64,000 nt of DNA from Toxoplasma gondii ME49 (GCF_000006565.2 NC_031477.1:4429137-4493136), one strand, 5' to 3'; positions 12,031-27,000 are shown, counted from the first letter of the stretch. A program made the numbers and translations. Notes: generated by a model from the letters alone, not told the origin.

Positions 12031-15000
12031 CTGCACATCCAATAAGAATGCCAACGACTAAACAAGCAAATCCAGTGGAGCTTAAAGTTCCTTATCACAC
12101 AGAGCAGCAGCGGGAGAAAAACGGAAACGTGAACACCGAACGGGCGGGAAGCGATCCGACAGGGCTAAAAACAAGAAAGTTGTGCATGCAACGAGGCACC
12201 CGCAAAGGAGACAGCTGCCCACTATTCCACATCTGCTTCGTCAAGCGCCCTTACCAGCGGAAAACGGTATTCTTTGTCTAAGGGAAATAGAAAGAAGTAC
12301 CTCATTGTTCAAAACCCTCCCTCAAACTGGGAACGGAACGAGAAAAAGCAAATCTCTGTAGATAAACATTTCAGCAAGTTTCCTCTCCACGGAGACACGA
12401 ACCTAACCACGGTCAAACGAGCTAGTAGGACCGAAAGCATGCGATGGACTCGTCTTCGCTTCTGCGCACCGACGTGCTCAAGAGGGCATACAAAAAACTG
12501 TACACAGGAAAACTAAAGGAGCGAGAGGGAAAATACGTCTCACAGATTTGTCGCCTGCTCCTGTTAAAGAAAACAAATGGGTTCCTCTATGCTCAAGACT
12601 TCGTCTTACCGGAGAGAGGCAAAACCCCCGTGGGGCAGGACAGGCGTCCCCGTGGCGAATCGCAGAAACCGCCGTCGCTCCTCAACAGAAAATTCCGTCA
12701 AAACTTCTAAAAAGGCGACGTACGTTGCACTTGACGCAGTGAATCTGCACATCCATAGAGAAACACATGCACGTCCGTGACTAAAAACTCAAAAGCTACC
12801 CTCAAATTCGCCCAATAAATGCCCACGTTAAGACACACGAACAGAGCAAAGACAGCCAAAAAGAAAGAATGTGTTCGCCCCAAGATCGTTATATGAATGG
12901 AAGCTATTTCAGCAGAGGCTTCCTCCTCGTGAAACACTCCAATGCGTTACAGGAGACATCGCTGTGCAACTCCAAAACTATTCCGCCTATATATATATAT
13001 ATATATGGATACATAAGAGAATATATACATGAATATATACATGAATATATATATATATATACATTTGAACATATTATGAACGAATGTATAAATATATATA
13101 CATACTTACGAATGTAATACTTATAAATGTATACATTATGCGTAGAGCACATGGCATGCAGCAGCGTATAAGAAGTTAGATCCGCATACGCGAACATGCG
13201 TTCACGCTGTGTGTAGAGCCTTAGTATGTCTTTAAAATCCTGATAAAGTCTATTTTTACGGCCATGTCTCTTAGGAGTCTCACCCGTGATCAGGGACGAC
13301 GTGGGCGCGGAGATGGTCGATGTTCCAGAAGCGATTGTCTGCAACCCTCCCGCCGCCTCCGAAGACCACATGAGCTCTCTCTTTGGGGGAGAATAGCGCC
13401 AAGCTGTAGAGAGGAATGAACGTGCTGATCCCGTATCGGAACGCATAGGCCTAAAAGGAGAGTGAGGAAGAAAGAATCAGGAAGACGATTTGAAGATGCA
13501 GAAAAAGGTAGATAACAGAAGCCCTGAGAGAGGCCACAGCGACGAATTCAATCTTCCGCCTACTTTCCGTCGAAGCAGTGTAAAATTTGAACACCACACA
13601 GCTCCCGCGACTGCAGAAGATTACTCCTCAGAAGAAGCGTACACACAATTTCTACTTATCTTTTCACGTAGATAAATTATGACTCGATTTTGCGAGGACT
13701 GCTGCCTTAGATCCTGAACGTCTTTGTTAAGAGAGAACCACAGCAACCCACGGCAGAAGCCAGAACCGAGAGAGGGAATGGATATGAAGAGGGCAGAGCC
13801 CACAGAAGCTGGGTGCTGGGTACGAGAACGTGAGAAGAAGAGTTGGGGAAGAAGAGACATGTCGAAAAGTTCGAGGAATCGGAGAACAGAAGAACAGAGG
13901 GCAGAGCACTTCACAAGAGCAGGACCGTACCTGGAGAAGGACACCTTCGAAGAGGACAACTTGGATGACGCGGTGAATGTAGAAATCGAGATTCGCGTTA
14001 CACACCGCAATTTCGCCTCCACCTTGCACCAGTTCGATGTCGGTTCCTGCGAGATGTGAGCAAAGAAACGCACGCATGCTCTCATGTTACTCGTCCACCA
14101 TGCTGTTCGCCGACCACGCATCACCTCGCCATGGAAGACGGTCCACCTGTGTCTATGCCTGTCGGTAGACACACACGGTTGTCACTGCAGACGTAGGGAA
14201 AAGTGCAAGGCACATGTAGAAGAGAAGCTACAGAGAAACGACTATGCACCACGGAAAGAACGACGAGTGACCAGAACACAGAAGCAGACAGCCCCTCCGT
14301 GCGACCATAGTCTTTCGAACACTCTTGCGTTAAGAACCGCGATGCGGCGAAACGCCCGACGTGTGCCAAAATGCATGCACGAACGCTCATCAACATGCCC
14401 ACGGTTTCTGCATGACTACGGCCTTGTCACTCTCATGCGTAAAACCGCCACCCCCACACCGGCTTTCTGTGTGACAAACACAAGGCGTATTAGGAGCAGA
14501 TTCTCCACTTTGCACCTCCGTTTGAAAAAAAATGAACAAAGCCGACAGCTCCACCGTCCAGCCGTGCATTAAAACATGAACAAGACAAGAGCGTATGCAT
14601 GCTGGCGTCCCGTGTCTCTCGAGTTTTTGTCAATGGCTTTCGAAAGTTTTCTTCAGAATTTTTCGCGTGTACCTGGAAGCACGAAGACAAGCGCAAGCTC
14701 CTCCACTTCGTTTCCTTCACTACGGAAGAGGAGCAGCCGTTGCAGACTTCGAGCAAGTTGTTCGTCTACATCGTTGAGGTCCACCAAGCCTAGCGAGTGA
14801 GTTTTCACGCACGCTCGACAGAACCGCCTTTTCGGCTTTCCTTCCTCGTCTCCGTTCCTCTTCTCCTCTCTCTTCTCCCGTTCTCGCTTCTCCTCTCGTT
14901 CCTTCTCGCGCCTCAACTGGGCTCTGGTTACCCTCCGGTCGACCGATCCATCGAATGGCCCTTTGCTGAGCGTCCGCGGATTTTCGTCTTCCCGACTGCT

Positions 15001-18000
15001 GAGTCGTTCGCACTGCGAAGTCGTCTCTGCTTCTGCAAGCACGCCGCCTTGGTTTTCGTCTTCGGACAGAGGCGACAAAGAGGTGAGCGCGGGCGCCACA
15101 AGCCCGCATGTGCAGACTTCCCTCTCAAGGACGAGACGCCAGAAGGCAGGGTGAAGCCGCAAGTCGATTGTGAAGCTTCTCCCGTCCAGCAACGCCTTCG
15201 CTGCAAGCTGGCCGAGCAGCCGAAAGAGAAGAAAGACTTTCTCTTCCACTGTCGACGCTCCACTGACCACAGACGAAGAAGACGAAGGAGACCGTGCGGA
15301 AGGACCGGGACTGTTGCGCGAAGAGAGAGGCCATGGCGTGCAGGAGGCAGGTGGAGGAATCTGTGATTCCCCTTCATCCTGGTGTCTCCCCGCAGAGGAT
15401 GTCACGGCCGAAGAAACAGTTGACCTGACGCTCGTCTCTGCGCTTCCTTCCTCTGGTGTTTGCCGTGTCGCCGAAGAAGAAGCAGAAGACGAAGAAGGAG
15501 AGGAGGAAGAAGTTGAAGAAGAGAAAGACTGATGGGATGGTCTCGATGCTGAAGCTCGGACGGGAGAGGAAGAAGACGAAGACGCAGAAGATGAAGGACA
15601 TGAAGAGGAGGAAGAAGAGGAAGAGGAAGAAAAAGATGAAGAGGAAGACGGTGACAAAGAGGAAGACAAAGGAAAAGAGAACGACTGGGGTGATGGCCTC
15701 GATGTTGAGGCTCGGACGGGAGAGGAAGAAGAGGACCGTGAAGACGGCATGCCTGCAGAACTTGCAGAAGTGAGAGACGAGCATGCAGGCTTGGCGAGGA
15801 GACTAGGGGAGAGACGGAGAGGGTCAAAGGCGTAGGGAAAGGGGAAGAAGCAACCGTCTGAGCTTGCATCTCGGAAGAGTCGGGGCGCTGTGTGAGTCTG
15901 AATGGCTTCCAGAACCTGGGCAAAGAAAAAGGTGAATAAAAACAGGGAAAAAGTGAAACGGCGTCCACGAAGAGGAGGAAAAAACCAACAGGCGGGAGAT
16001 CGCAAGACATGACTCAGCGTAAAGCATACATGCATACATACACACACATATATATATATATATATATCGATAGATAGAATATATATATATATATATCGGT
16101 AGATAGGTCTACATACATAGTAATGCACGTATTCACATTCGACCTTGTCGCATGGGTTGATGTTTGCCATCTGATCCCTGTAGGGTAACGAGACGAGACT
16201 GCATCTGAGATGAATAGACGTTCGAGGACTGCATGTTGTCGGTTCCTTCGGTCAGAGCCCAAGATCGCAGTGGGTAAACACAGGGAAGGATCTGGACAAA
16301 GCTTCGTCGATTGAACACAAAACAGAGTGTATTTTCGACCGGTGTGGAGTAACCAAACATTCGAGACGTGAATTAGAAGTTCAACTCGTGCTACACACTT
16401 CCCACGGCAAGCTTTTCAGATATCCTGTCTGAGACTCCTTACTCCCGTACCCTGGCTGTACCGCATGCGACCTTCAGCCGATCAAAGGCACCCCTCAGCG
16501 AGGCAGACGAACGATACGCAGTGGCGTTGCTATCTGGTTGACACTGACGCTGAGTCACCTGACTGGCAGTTCCACCCCATTGAGAGCCGTTTCTGTGAGG
16601 CAGTGCATCCCGCCATCTGGCGCAACCACCTGACCAGCAAGAGCTCCTCACCTCGGAGTAAAATTCAACTGTCGGACCGGAGCCTACACCTTCTTCCCCG
16701 AAGTACTCCACCTCCAAGAGCGGTTGCTGCTGAGAGGCCAAACTCCCGCCGCCCTTGCCTGGCGAATTGTACAGCAACGAGTGAAAGTGATCCATCACCT
16801 GCGAAGAAAACACGACACCACCCACATCTACCAAAGAGGAACGGAATGAACATATGCAGATTCGACTACACAAATATCAACCTCGACAAGAGGACGTCCC
16901 CCTCATATATATATATATATATATATGAGTATACGTACGCGTATAAATATACGTATGTGTGTGTTTCCAGGTATACATGCCTGAACATTCGACCATGAAT
17001 CTGTGATTGGGCGGCTCCGGTACCACTATGAGAGGCTCGAACTCAAGTTGCGGGTGCCTTGTCTTCTTCTCGTGGCGTTCCTAACACCGGAGTCTCCGTC
17101 GACGTACATGCATCTGCACCTCGTTGGACGCATTTCGTTGCATATACACAGATTAGCTGGAGAGGCTAGACAGCGACGTCTACGAATAGGCTGAGCATTC
17201 GACTGAAACGTCTGCAAAAAAACAAGTTCTCGCCGCCTCATGACTCTCAACAGCGGCCGAAAAAAGTCTCCGCGTGCATCCTGAGAGTCTCGAAGCGATG
17301 CGGCTTTCTCACCTTGAACGCGCTGTCGAGGATTCGCGTGCGGTGAATCTTCACCTTTGTTCGAGGAAGGACAACTGCCTGAAAACGATCGCACCAAGAA
17401 CCGAAGAAGCGAATCTTTTGCGGCATTCACAAAGCCGTAGCTACGAAAAATCCGCGTTCCCGCCAGCGGTCAACGAACACCGTGCGGCGACTGTTCCTTC
17501 ACCGCAGCAAGCCACCCCCACACGTGGAGGTCCGCTCTGAACAGCAGCGGAACCGTTCCTGTTCTCCCAGTCGCCGCATCAAAGTTTTCATCGGAGAGAC
17601 TGCCCCGATCGAGGACCGTAATGCCTTGTTTTCCTACGTTGTTTGCACCTCATAACCGGAGTCGTCAATTCTACCGTTACTCATATGCGAGCAGCCACAG
17701 CAACTCTCGAAACAGTTGCGGGAGGAACGCCTGCTTCGTTTCGCAGGCACTGCACCCTTCGTCTTCAAGCTTTGCTGATTCGCGCTCGCCTATCCAAATC
17801 GCAGTCGTTCCGTTTTCAGACCCACAAGCACTGCACCTTTTATCACTTCCTCAAGCTCACCGATTCGAGGTCTGCGACGAATTCCTGTTGTTGCCTCTGG
17901 CTGCCTTTGATCTGAGAGAAAACGCGAGCCACGAGGGTGACCATCAACGCTCGACTCGTGGGGTCGGTACCCCATGCATAGACGGAGGCTCCTGAACCGC

Positions 18001-21000
18001 CTGCGGGTCCGGCACTCGCGGCGGGAGCCCCAGAGAGAGCGAGGGGGGAAAACCTGGAATTTGCAGGAGCGCCGCCGCTTCTCTGAGAGAGAGAAGACAC
18101 CACAAAACTTCCGGCGCCTCCCCCCCGCGCCGCCGCATGCTCTACGGCCTCTCCCACGCGTTCGCCGAAACAGCAAAGCGCCCGATTCAAACCTAGCGAA
18201 TTTTGACAGAGAAACAGCATGCGTGCAGAGAAGGGAAACAGAAATGCACAGCCTCGCAAGAGGCGTGACAGCCACAGCGGGGGACACAAACTGAACACGA
18301 CGGCGGGGTCAGACAGGACCTGAAGCAGCTTCAGAGATAGCGCGCTGCTCGTGAAAAAGCGGCTCAGCTGCGCCTCAGAAACCGCAAATATCGAGGGCGC
18401 TCTCTTCATGCGAGAAGAAGAGAGCGAAGAAGAGAGATAGGAACAAACAGAAGAAGGATCGAGAGTCTCGGAGCCGCTCCGGCGCGTCTGCTGGGGCTCC
18501 AAGAGAGACGCGCGGCGAGGGCCGGTCGAGGCGGGGAGCGGGCGCTTCGCAGACGCGACAGGCGACGAGAAGAGAGACGACGCAGGCGAGATGACCGGCA
18601 CCGAAAAAGTTTCGCGCCCAGACAGAAAGGCCTTTTCCAGGTGCACACGCCGCAGCGCATGCACGAGGTGGTGCAGAAGAGTCAGGAGAAAAACCAGCGA
18701 CGCCGACGTTTTGTCTCTGCCAAAGATGTCTCGCAGGGGGCTGTCCCCAAACAGTGGAACGCGCAAAGGGCCTTCACATCCAGCCTTTGAACTCGCTGGC
18801 AACGACGAGAGCCGAGAAGAAGGCGCATGTGCATTTCTCCTGGCCGTGTCACCTCTGGAGGCGACGAGCTCCGCAGCTTCGTCGGCTCCTGCGCAGAGCA
18901 GCAGGTCCTGTCGCGGCGGCGCGGCAGTCGATCCGCGCAAAAAAGCCATGCACGCAACTGCGTCTTCCAAGGCGGAAACTAGGGCGTTCTCGAGAGGCTT
19001 CGCCGCCAACAGAGACGGACTTTGCCACGCCGACTGGAGTACGTTTTGCTGCATGCGTTTTCCGCGTTCCGGGGTGCTGCAGAAAACCGCGTCTTCTGGT
19101 GGAGGTCCGAGAGGCCGCGCACGACGAGGCGAGGTCAAGGCGAGAGACCCTGCAACAGCAGGCGTCTTGACGAAAGAGCGAAAGTCGGCGAGGAGAGACT
19201 CGGAGCCGAAAACCGAGTCGACGACCGTGCACAGAAGCGGAGAACACCGACCCTCCAACAGGCGGTTCTCCCTCTCTCTCTGGTCCCGCAAGAAGGCCGC
19301 TTCAGCCCTCGAGCCGCCCTCTGACGGGCACACTCTAGGACACAAAAACGACGAATGCACGGCAGAAGATGCAAACACTGACGGAGACGGAGAAGAATTT
19401 GAAAAGGATGGACTTGGCTCTAGGTTTCTCACGGGACTTGTCTCGCATCGAGAAATCTCGGCCAGCCGACCGGTCTCGTCGTGGTTCTCCAGGACCTCAT
19501 ACTCGATGGCGTGACGCGTCCCCCAGAGAGCTGCGTATTCTTCTTCTCCCGCGTCTTGTTCGCGGCCTCGCCTCTGCGCAGCGAGGCCGAACTGGCCTGC
19601 ACTCATCGTCGCGGAGCGACGGCTGTGCCCGGGCGCGTTCTGATGACAAGGAAGAAGGAGGAGATCTGCGTCAGAAGCCACGAGGAATCTCGCGTGCAAG
19701 TCGACCACGGCGTACATCGAGTGTTTCTCCTTCGGCGCTTCTCTCTCGCTCAACAGTCTCTCCTTCTGCCTTGCCTCTCGCTCGCTTCTCAGGCCTTCTC
19801 CGAGTCTTCCACGCGCGACCGACTGCGCATGCGCTCTTGCGGCCTCGACCTCCTCGCGACTCTCGCTGCCTTTGCTCTCTCTGCTTTCTTCTCCACTCCG
19901 GCTTTCCTCACTTCTGCTTTCTTCGTTGCCTCGGCTTTCCTTGCCAGGTCGACTTGCCTCTACAGTTCGGTTTGTCTCTCCACGTGGATTCAACTCTTCG
20001 TTTCTGTGTCGCGGCCGTTGGGCAGGAGCAGAAGAGAGCGGTGCAGGGGGGGCGCGGCTCTGCGGCGCTTCCGCCTCGGTGACTCTCTCTGTCCATCTCT
20101 CGAGCTTGTCTCTTCTGTCTGTTTGATCGCCTGCGTCAACTCCCTGGTGCGTAGCGCGCGAGATGGCAGTCGACCGCGGCAGGCGCACTGCATGCGTTGC
20201 AGGGAAACACCGGTTGTACCTACAGAGCGCTTCGGTCAGAGGCATGTGAGCGGGAACTGGCAGTCCCCCGACGAAGAGCTGGATGTTCGGTTTCGCCTTT
20301 TCATCTCCCGCCTCGACTCCGAGGGCGCCGGACGAAACTGCAGAGGCCAACGGCGGCACCGTCTTGGCAGAAAAGAATCCGCGATGACACACCCCAAGCC
20401 TCCCAGTGACGCGTGAAGAGACAAAAGTCGACGAAGCAGAGGAAGATGTCGGTGGAGAGGAAGAAGAAGTCGACGAAGAAGAGGGATGCGGGGGAGAAGA
20501 GACTCCAGAGCGGTTCAGGTAGCGTCGGGCTGGGCAAGCAAAGGCCGGGGAGAAGAGACTCGCGGCGTCGGCGGCGAGGAGACGCGACCGATCGCCGAGC
20601 GAACAGCGTTCCGATAAAAGAATCTCAAACTCAGCCGCCAGATCCTCGTCGCTGCTCGTGTCGAAGCCGCTGCTCGTCTCCTCTGGGCGTTCCAGAGAAA
20701 AGAAACCACCCCCCTCGTCTCCACTCCGTAAAGCCCTCAACCCCCGCTGCCGTCTCTCCAGGCGACGCATCAAATGCGGCGACTCTTCTTCATCTAAAGC
20801 TTCTTCACTTAAATCGTCTTCGTCTTCTTCCTCTTCCAACATCCCACAAACAACGTCTGCCATCTCTTCGTCGTCTTCCTCCCCGTCTTCGTGCCTCTCT
20901 CCAGCTGACGAGCTCGACTCGTCGCTCGCGCGTTCGCAAGAATCCTCTGCATGCACGCAAAAAATCAGGCGGTAAACAGGCACGAAATTCAAACACGGAC

Positions 21001-24000
21001 GGCCACCGACGAAGAACGAGGAGAAAGAGAGGACAAGGATAAAAACAACGCAAAAAGCTGGCAAACGGAAAGGAGAAGGTGGAAGCGAGGGCAACCAGGA
21101 AGGCGACGGATGAGGAAGGGGACCGGAGGTGGCGACGCGGTTGACGAAAAAGAAAGAAAATGACAAGGGCGGACAGACGGACAACGAGGAAAAAGAGTAG
21201 GACGCAAAACGGCACACAGACCTATGCAAATCCAAAATGTAGAGGAAACGGGAAGAACGGAGCACTGCATGCGAGGCGCAGTAGAAGGGAACGGAGGAAG
21301 CGCAGACACAGAGCACGAGTCACACGCAATCTACAACCCCAAAACGTACATCACGAGAAAAGACAAGCACAGCCAAAACACCGAAAGAACGAACCATCAG
21401 ACCTTCGTATATAAACCCACTGAAGCTCAGTACAGCAGTCAAAAGGGCAGCGAACAGATGCTTTTTTCGCAGGTATGTTCTCTACCCTACACCTTCTTTA
21501 TTCGTTTTGAGCAACGAAACAGAATTCTAAAAATATGAAATCCGAGCAAAAGGCGAAACTCGCAGGATGCATGGCACATCTCTCACCGTTCCTTTGGTTA
21601 GCTCCTGAGTCTTCACTCGCATCTTGAGCAGACTTGCTTCGTGTCTCCAGACCTTCGTCTTCTGGGTTCTTCGCCTCCATTGTCTCCTTCGTCTCCTTTG
21701 TCTCCATCTCTAGACCCTGTTCTTCCTTCTGTTCGCTTTTTGTCGAATGGGGCGGAGCACCTTGCGGAGTTTCTTCTTTCCTCCGTGAACGGCGTCCTCT
21801 GCGTCCGCTGCCGCTCGCAGTCTGCCATACGGCTGTCTCCTTCGGTCTCTCCCTGCGTGGCCGTCCTCCGTCTGTCGAGCGGCTTGTCGCAACTCCCGTC
21901 TTCTCTTTCAGGCGTTCTCTTCGTTTCTCCGTTTCTTTCTCTTTCTTCTCTTCTGTCGCGGGTCTCCTTTCCTTCTTCTGCACATCGCCGCTTCTCCCTG
22001 GGCACGTCCCTCTGCTCAGAGCTCGTCTGCGGCGCGTCGTGCCTCCTTCTTGAGTCTCTCTCTCACCATTCTTCCTCTCCTCCTCAGGCCGTACCTCTTC
22101 TTCCCCATTCTCTTGCTTCACTTTCGCCTCTCCCGCATCTTCGGTTTCGTCCTTCTCTTTCCCTTCGTCCTTCTTCTTTTCTTCCGTCTCGTTCTGGGCC
22201 AGTTGTCGGTCGCCCTCGCGTGATCCCTGGGCTCCTCCTTCGACGCCGTGGTCCCGAGCGCTGCTCGTCGCGCCGCGCTCTTTCTCGGTCTTTCTTTTTT
22301 CTTTGCCATATTCGCTCTCGCGCGTCCGCCCTCGCGAAGAAGACTCGCACCCGCGCTGCTGCGTAAGTTGCTTGTGCCGTTGCATGCGTGCCGCGTTGGC
22401 CGCTCTCTGACCTCCGATCTCTCTCTCCACAAAAGCTTCCAGACAGCTCACGGCGGCTTGTCCATCCAGCAGGTAGCTGAACTCAGAGTGCACTGCTCTG
22501 TCTCTTCGCTCGCCGTTCCCTACGCCGTGTTGTCTCCACGACCCTCTCTGAGCCGAGCCGCTCTCACAGCGCTGAGCCGCCGAGGCACCGCGCGAAAAAA
22601 GAGACGGGAACACTCTCCCTACCGACCTCCCCTCCGCACCCGACACCGCGCGCAACGCATCTGGGCCTAAAGACGCACTCAGCTTGTCGATCATATGATG
22701 TAACGCCTGCTCGTGAGAGACAACAGAAGAAGAGGAAGAAGAGGAAGAAGTCGAAGAGGAAGAAGAGGAAGAAGAAGTCGAAGAAGAGGAAGATGCAGAA
22801 GAGGAAGAAGGAGGTCCACAGAGAGGTGAGGGCGGCGCGGATCGGCGGCTCGGAGCATGAGAAGACCGAGAAGGGAGAAGAGAGTTGAAACCGGGGCGCC
22901 CCTGAGAGGACGACTCTTCATGAGTTTCCCTTGTGGACCGGGAGAAGAGGAGTTCGTCCTCCGCAGCGAATGCGTCTTCGTCATCTTCGTCGAGGACGGC
23001 TGCTTGCACCAAGAGAGACAGAAGGTCCGCGGACGCTCCAGGAGCGTTTTCTTCGCTTCTCTCCGCCTGAGACGACGTGAGAGACGAAGGAAGCAACTGT
23101 CGAACCAAGGAGGAAAGCAAAGCAGACTCAGTTCCATTCCGTGTCTCTGAACCTCGGGGTACGCTCCCGGCGCCCCGGCGTCTTCGCTCGCCTCCCCTCG
23201 CCTTCCTCGCCTCTGCGCGAGCAGACGCACGTCGAGCTGGCGACTCTTCATCTCGCGCTCCTCTTCTGTCTTCTAGCCTTGATTCTGAACTCTCCTCCCT
23301 CGCCTCTTCTCCCCCCCCGCTGCCCGGCTTCTCTCCGCCCCCACGCGCTCCATCGACACCTACATCCTCGCCCTCTGCCCTTCCGCTCTCGTGTTCTCTG
23401 CGTCGCTTCGCGAGTCCGCCGTCGCCACCCCTCTGCGCTCCTCCCTTCTCGCCGCGCTTCTCCCCAGAGTGGCCTGGCTCGACTTCCACGCCTTGTTCTC
23501 TCTGCGGCGACGTCGCGTTTCTCGCGAACGTGTCTCTGTCCGTCTCCTGGGCCTCGGCCGCCCGCAGCTGGGTCCTTCTCTGCTCCCGCGCCGAAGGTGA
23601 GAGCCGCACAATCACCTCCCTGTGCAGAGAGCCGAAGAGGGTGACGACGTCCTCCGTGGTCTCCTGATAGGCCTGAGCGTTTGCGCCTTCTCTTGGCAAT
23701 TTCGCATGCACCGTCTCCTCCACAGCCGCGGCTCTGCCTCCACTGTCTCTGCTCATCTTCGCTGCACCCCCTCCGCGCTCCTCCCAAGACAGGACCTGGC
23801 CGCCGTGGCTCTCCTCCTCGGCGCCGTCCCCCGACGACCGCGGCGCGAAGAGCGACGCGTACCCGGAAGGCAGGCCGTAGCAGAGCCGCACGCGACGAAA
23901 CAAAGACGACTCGCCTCCTGGATGCTCGGACGAAGCCGACCGCCACCCTCCACAAGACACCCCCGAGAGAGAAGACCCCTGCGTCTCGTTGTGGTCTGTT

Positions 24001-27000
24001 GCAGGTCGAAGTGTAGGTCGTTCAGATGCGTGTGGGTGCCCGCGGACTGAAGAGCTGGCCTTCGATTCGTCGCCTTCGCTTCGGTCTGGAGACGACGCGG
24101 CGTTTGCAGAGAGAGAATAACGAGGAGATACAGGCTGCAGTTTGTGGCCTCTGGTGCCCGAGCGATCTGAAAAGAAGCCTGGAGGCGTCGACGGGCGCAG
24201 GTGCGGTGGGAGACAGGACGAAGAAGATCCAATCGCGTTTTTCTCACTCGACGAGAACACCGTTTTCACAACGAGCCTCGAGTTCCCGGCGCGACCCAAA
24301 CTCTTCATGCACAACGACGCGAGCACAAGCAAGAGAGAGCCATCCACCTGAGACCAGTCGAGGTCTCCCCAAAGCGAGACCGAAGGCGTCTGAGGCGCGA
24401 GCGCCGAGGAAAAGGCGAACGCGCGCAAGAAGAGGCACAAGCGCGCGTGGAGTGTCTCCGCTCGCGTCGCCTCCCCTTGCCCCTTCCACCGGCTCTCTCC
24501 CCGGGAACAGAAAGGCAAAGTCTCCTCGAGGACATCCGTCTTTCCTGTCTCCGTTTCTCCTGTCTCTGTCTCCTCTGTCTCTCCTGTGGGGAGCCTGTGC
24601 CATCTGCGCATTTTGTCGCCATGGGGCGGAGTGGAGGAGAGATCGGAGTTCTCTTTTTCGCTGGCCGCTTGCTTCGTTTCGCCTTCTGCCTGCGCAAATT
24701 CGAGGCCGCCGAGAAATTGCGCGAGGGCAGTGGCGACATCGGAGACGATGAACTCGAAGGCGGAGACTTGTTCTTCTCCCTCAAGGAGATCTCTCAGGGC
24801 GACGAACGCACGCCACGCTCTCTCGCGCTCGCTCTCTCCCGTCTGTTCCTGCAGAGGCGTTGCATCCTCCCTGCCACAGAGGCCTCTTGCTTGCTCTCCT
24901 TCTTCCTTGCTGGCCTTCGTCTGTTCGTTTGCCCCTTCGGCCTCACCAGCCGACAAGAGCGCCGTGACTCTGTGAAGCCTCGGGAGCACCGAAGAGTCAC
25001 AGGCGGTCGCAGAGCCGAAGGGCGGCAGCGCACTGGCCGTGCTTCTCGGCTTCGAACGGGGGTCCCAAGGGCATTTTTGCGACCCTGTCGCGCCTCCCCT
25101 TGCGTCTGCGTCTTCCCCTGCAGCAGGCAGGACAGACAACGAACGAGCACAGGACGCCTGCACGCTGGGGAGAAGCAGAATTGCCGCCTGCATCCACAGC
25201 GAGAGACGCGACAGATTCGTCGCTACGTGACCGGACGAGGAGAAGGCAAGGCACCAGCGTAGCGGGAAAACCGAGGCGAAATCCATCTCCTCGTCCTCTC
25301 CTCCGGCCGCCTGGCCTCGCCACGCAGCCGCGCCTGCAGGCGAGGCGGAGCCTTTTGTGCCGCCGTCTTCAAGGTGAGCACCCGCGGCCGGAGTCGAACG
25401 AACGCCGCGCGCGCTCGTCTGCCACGACGTGGAGAACGAAGAGAGCGACGAAGAGAGAGAAGCGAGAGAAGACGCGAGGGGAGAAGAGGGAGGGGAGGAC
25501 GGCAGCGCCAAAGCAGCAGCTAGCGAGCGAGAAGAAGGGAGCGACGCAAGGGCGCCTTCCTCGAGCGCGGCTTCAAGGTCTTGTCTAACGAAGGCAATCA
25601 CTCCTTCCTTGAAGAAGACCGGAAGAAAGATCTTCGGCGCGAGACAAAGAAGTTCAAGCGTGACACTGAGTGCGGCCGTCACGGCCGTCGCAGCCGGCTT
25701 TGTCTGGAGAATGAACGCCAGGAACTCCGCGAGTTGAACGCTGTCAAGTTCGGCGAGAAGTTCATCCTTCAAGCTTCGTTGTTTCTCCACAGCCTCGCTC
25801 CCAGCAGTCACACCTCGCCCCTGCGTCTCCTCCTTCGACCCGGATGCATAGGCGCCGTCCGCGACTTCTGCTGCGCTCGCCGTCACGACGCAGCTGAGGA
25901 GAAACTGCAGTGTCTGCAACAGAAGTTCGGAGGAGAGAGCACGGTCGTACAGATGCAACAGCGACCCCGCAAACGTCCTCAAAAGTGACCCAAAAAGCTC
26001 GGGATCTTTCACGAACAGGCGACTTCGGTCACCATCGGGGAGAAGGAGACGGGAGGCTTCGAGTAACGCGCCTCGTTTCCCCGAAAAAAGTGTGTTGGGA
26101 GTCGAGGCGACGGCCGGGCTCTCGCCCTCTTCTCTTGTCTCCTGCGCCGCCTTCTCAGAAAAGACGCATTTCGACGACGGCCGCTTTTTCTTCGTGGGAG
26201 ACGCACTGCATGCGCTGTCCACGCGCAGGTGCTCGAAGAACAGCGGGAGGTTGAAGACAATCGCCGGCAACAAAGAAACTCCCAGACAGACGAACCGCAG
26301 CAATAACGTAAAATCAGGACCTTCTCCCTGAAAACAAAGAACGAGAAAAAAGACTCGTAGGCATCATCTCCACGGGCATCCGTAAACGCGAAAAACGAAA
26401 CTGTTATGAAAAAGCAGTGATGTCCTACAAGCTATAGAAGAGTCGCATATGCACAAGATATTCAAACGCAACTTTACACGTATCCCTATATATATATATA
26501 TACATCTGCTTGCAGGAACACACATGTGCATCTACTATACGCGAATACCTAACAAAATCTACATATGCATTGACTAGGAGAGGCAGCAACCTGTTGAATG
26601 TCGTCCGGCAACAATGCTTTTGCCGTTTCCTGCCTGCCACGCACGCAGTGACATACCGGCGACCGCCGCTCTGAACCGCGTGCATGTCTCTGAGAAGATG
26701 CAGGGGTATCCTCTTTACGGAGAAGTATATCTCAAAAATTTACTCTCGGAGGAACCACAGATCAATTGAAGCATAAATGTCTCAGTGACGAATGAACTGT
26801 GTGTGAAAATGCATTGTTTTTGCAACGAAAAGTAATTCTCTGCGCAAAGAAGAACCGGTCTCTGGGACAGCCTAGTACCGCCCCTCTGTTTTGCAGAAGG
26901 ATTTCCCTCGAAAACTTCTCGCCTCCGTGAAGTGACTTTGCTTTGGCCTTCTCAACAGACCTCAAGTCACATGTTCCCTACCACTGCATGCATGACTCGG

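Noticed and set aside
12904..13446. 180-codon minus-strand frame through the TA repeat
   Set aside because: It is the wrong frame of the HECT exon 13450-13284, continuing into an intron microsatellite. The correct frame encodes AYAFRYGISTFIPLYSLALF.
18591..20416. Plus-strand frames of 237-311 codons
   Set aside because: They are antisense shadows of the HECT exon 20946-17861.
24201..25262. 353-codon plus-strand frame
   Set aside because: It is antisense to the 4.7-kb HECT exon (26327-21587), whose frame is supported by phase and by flanking junctions.
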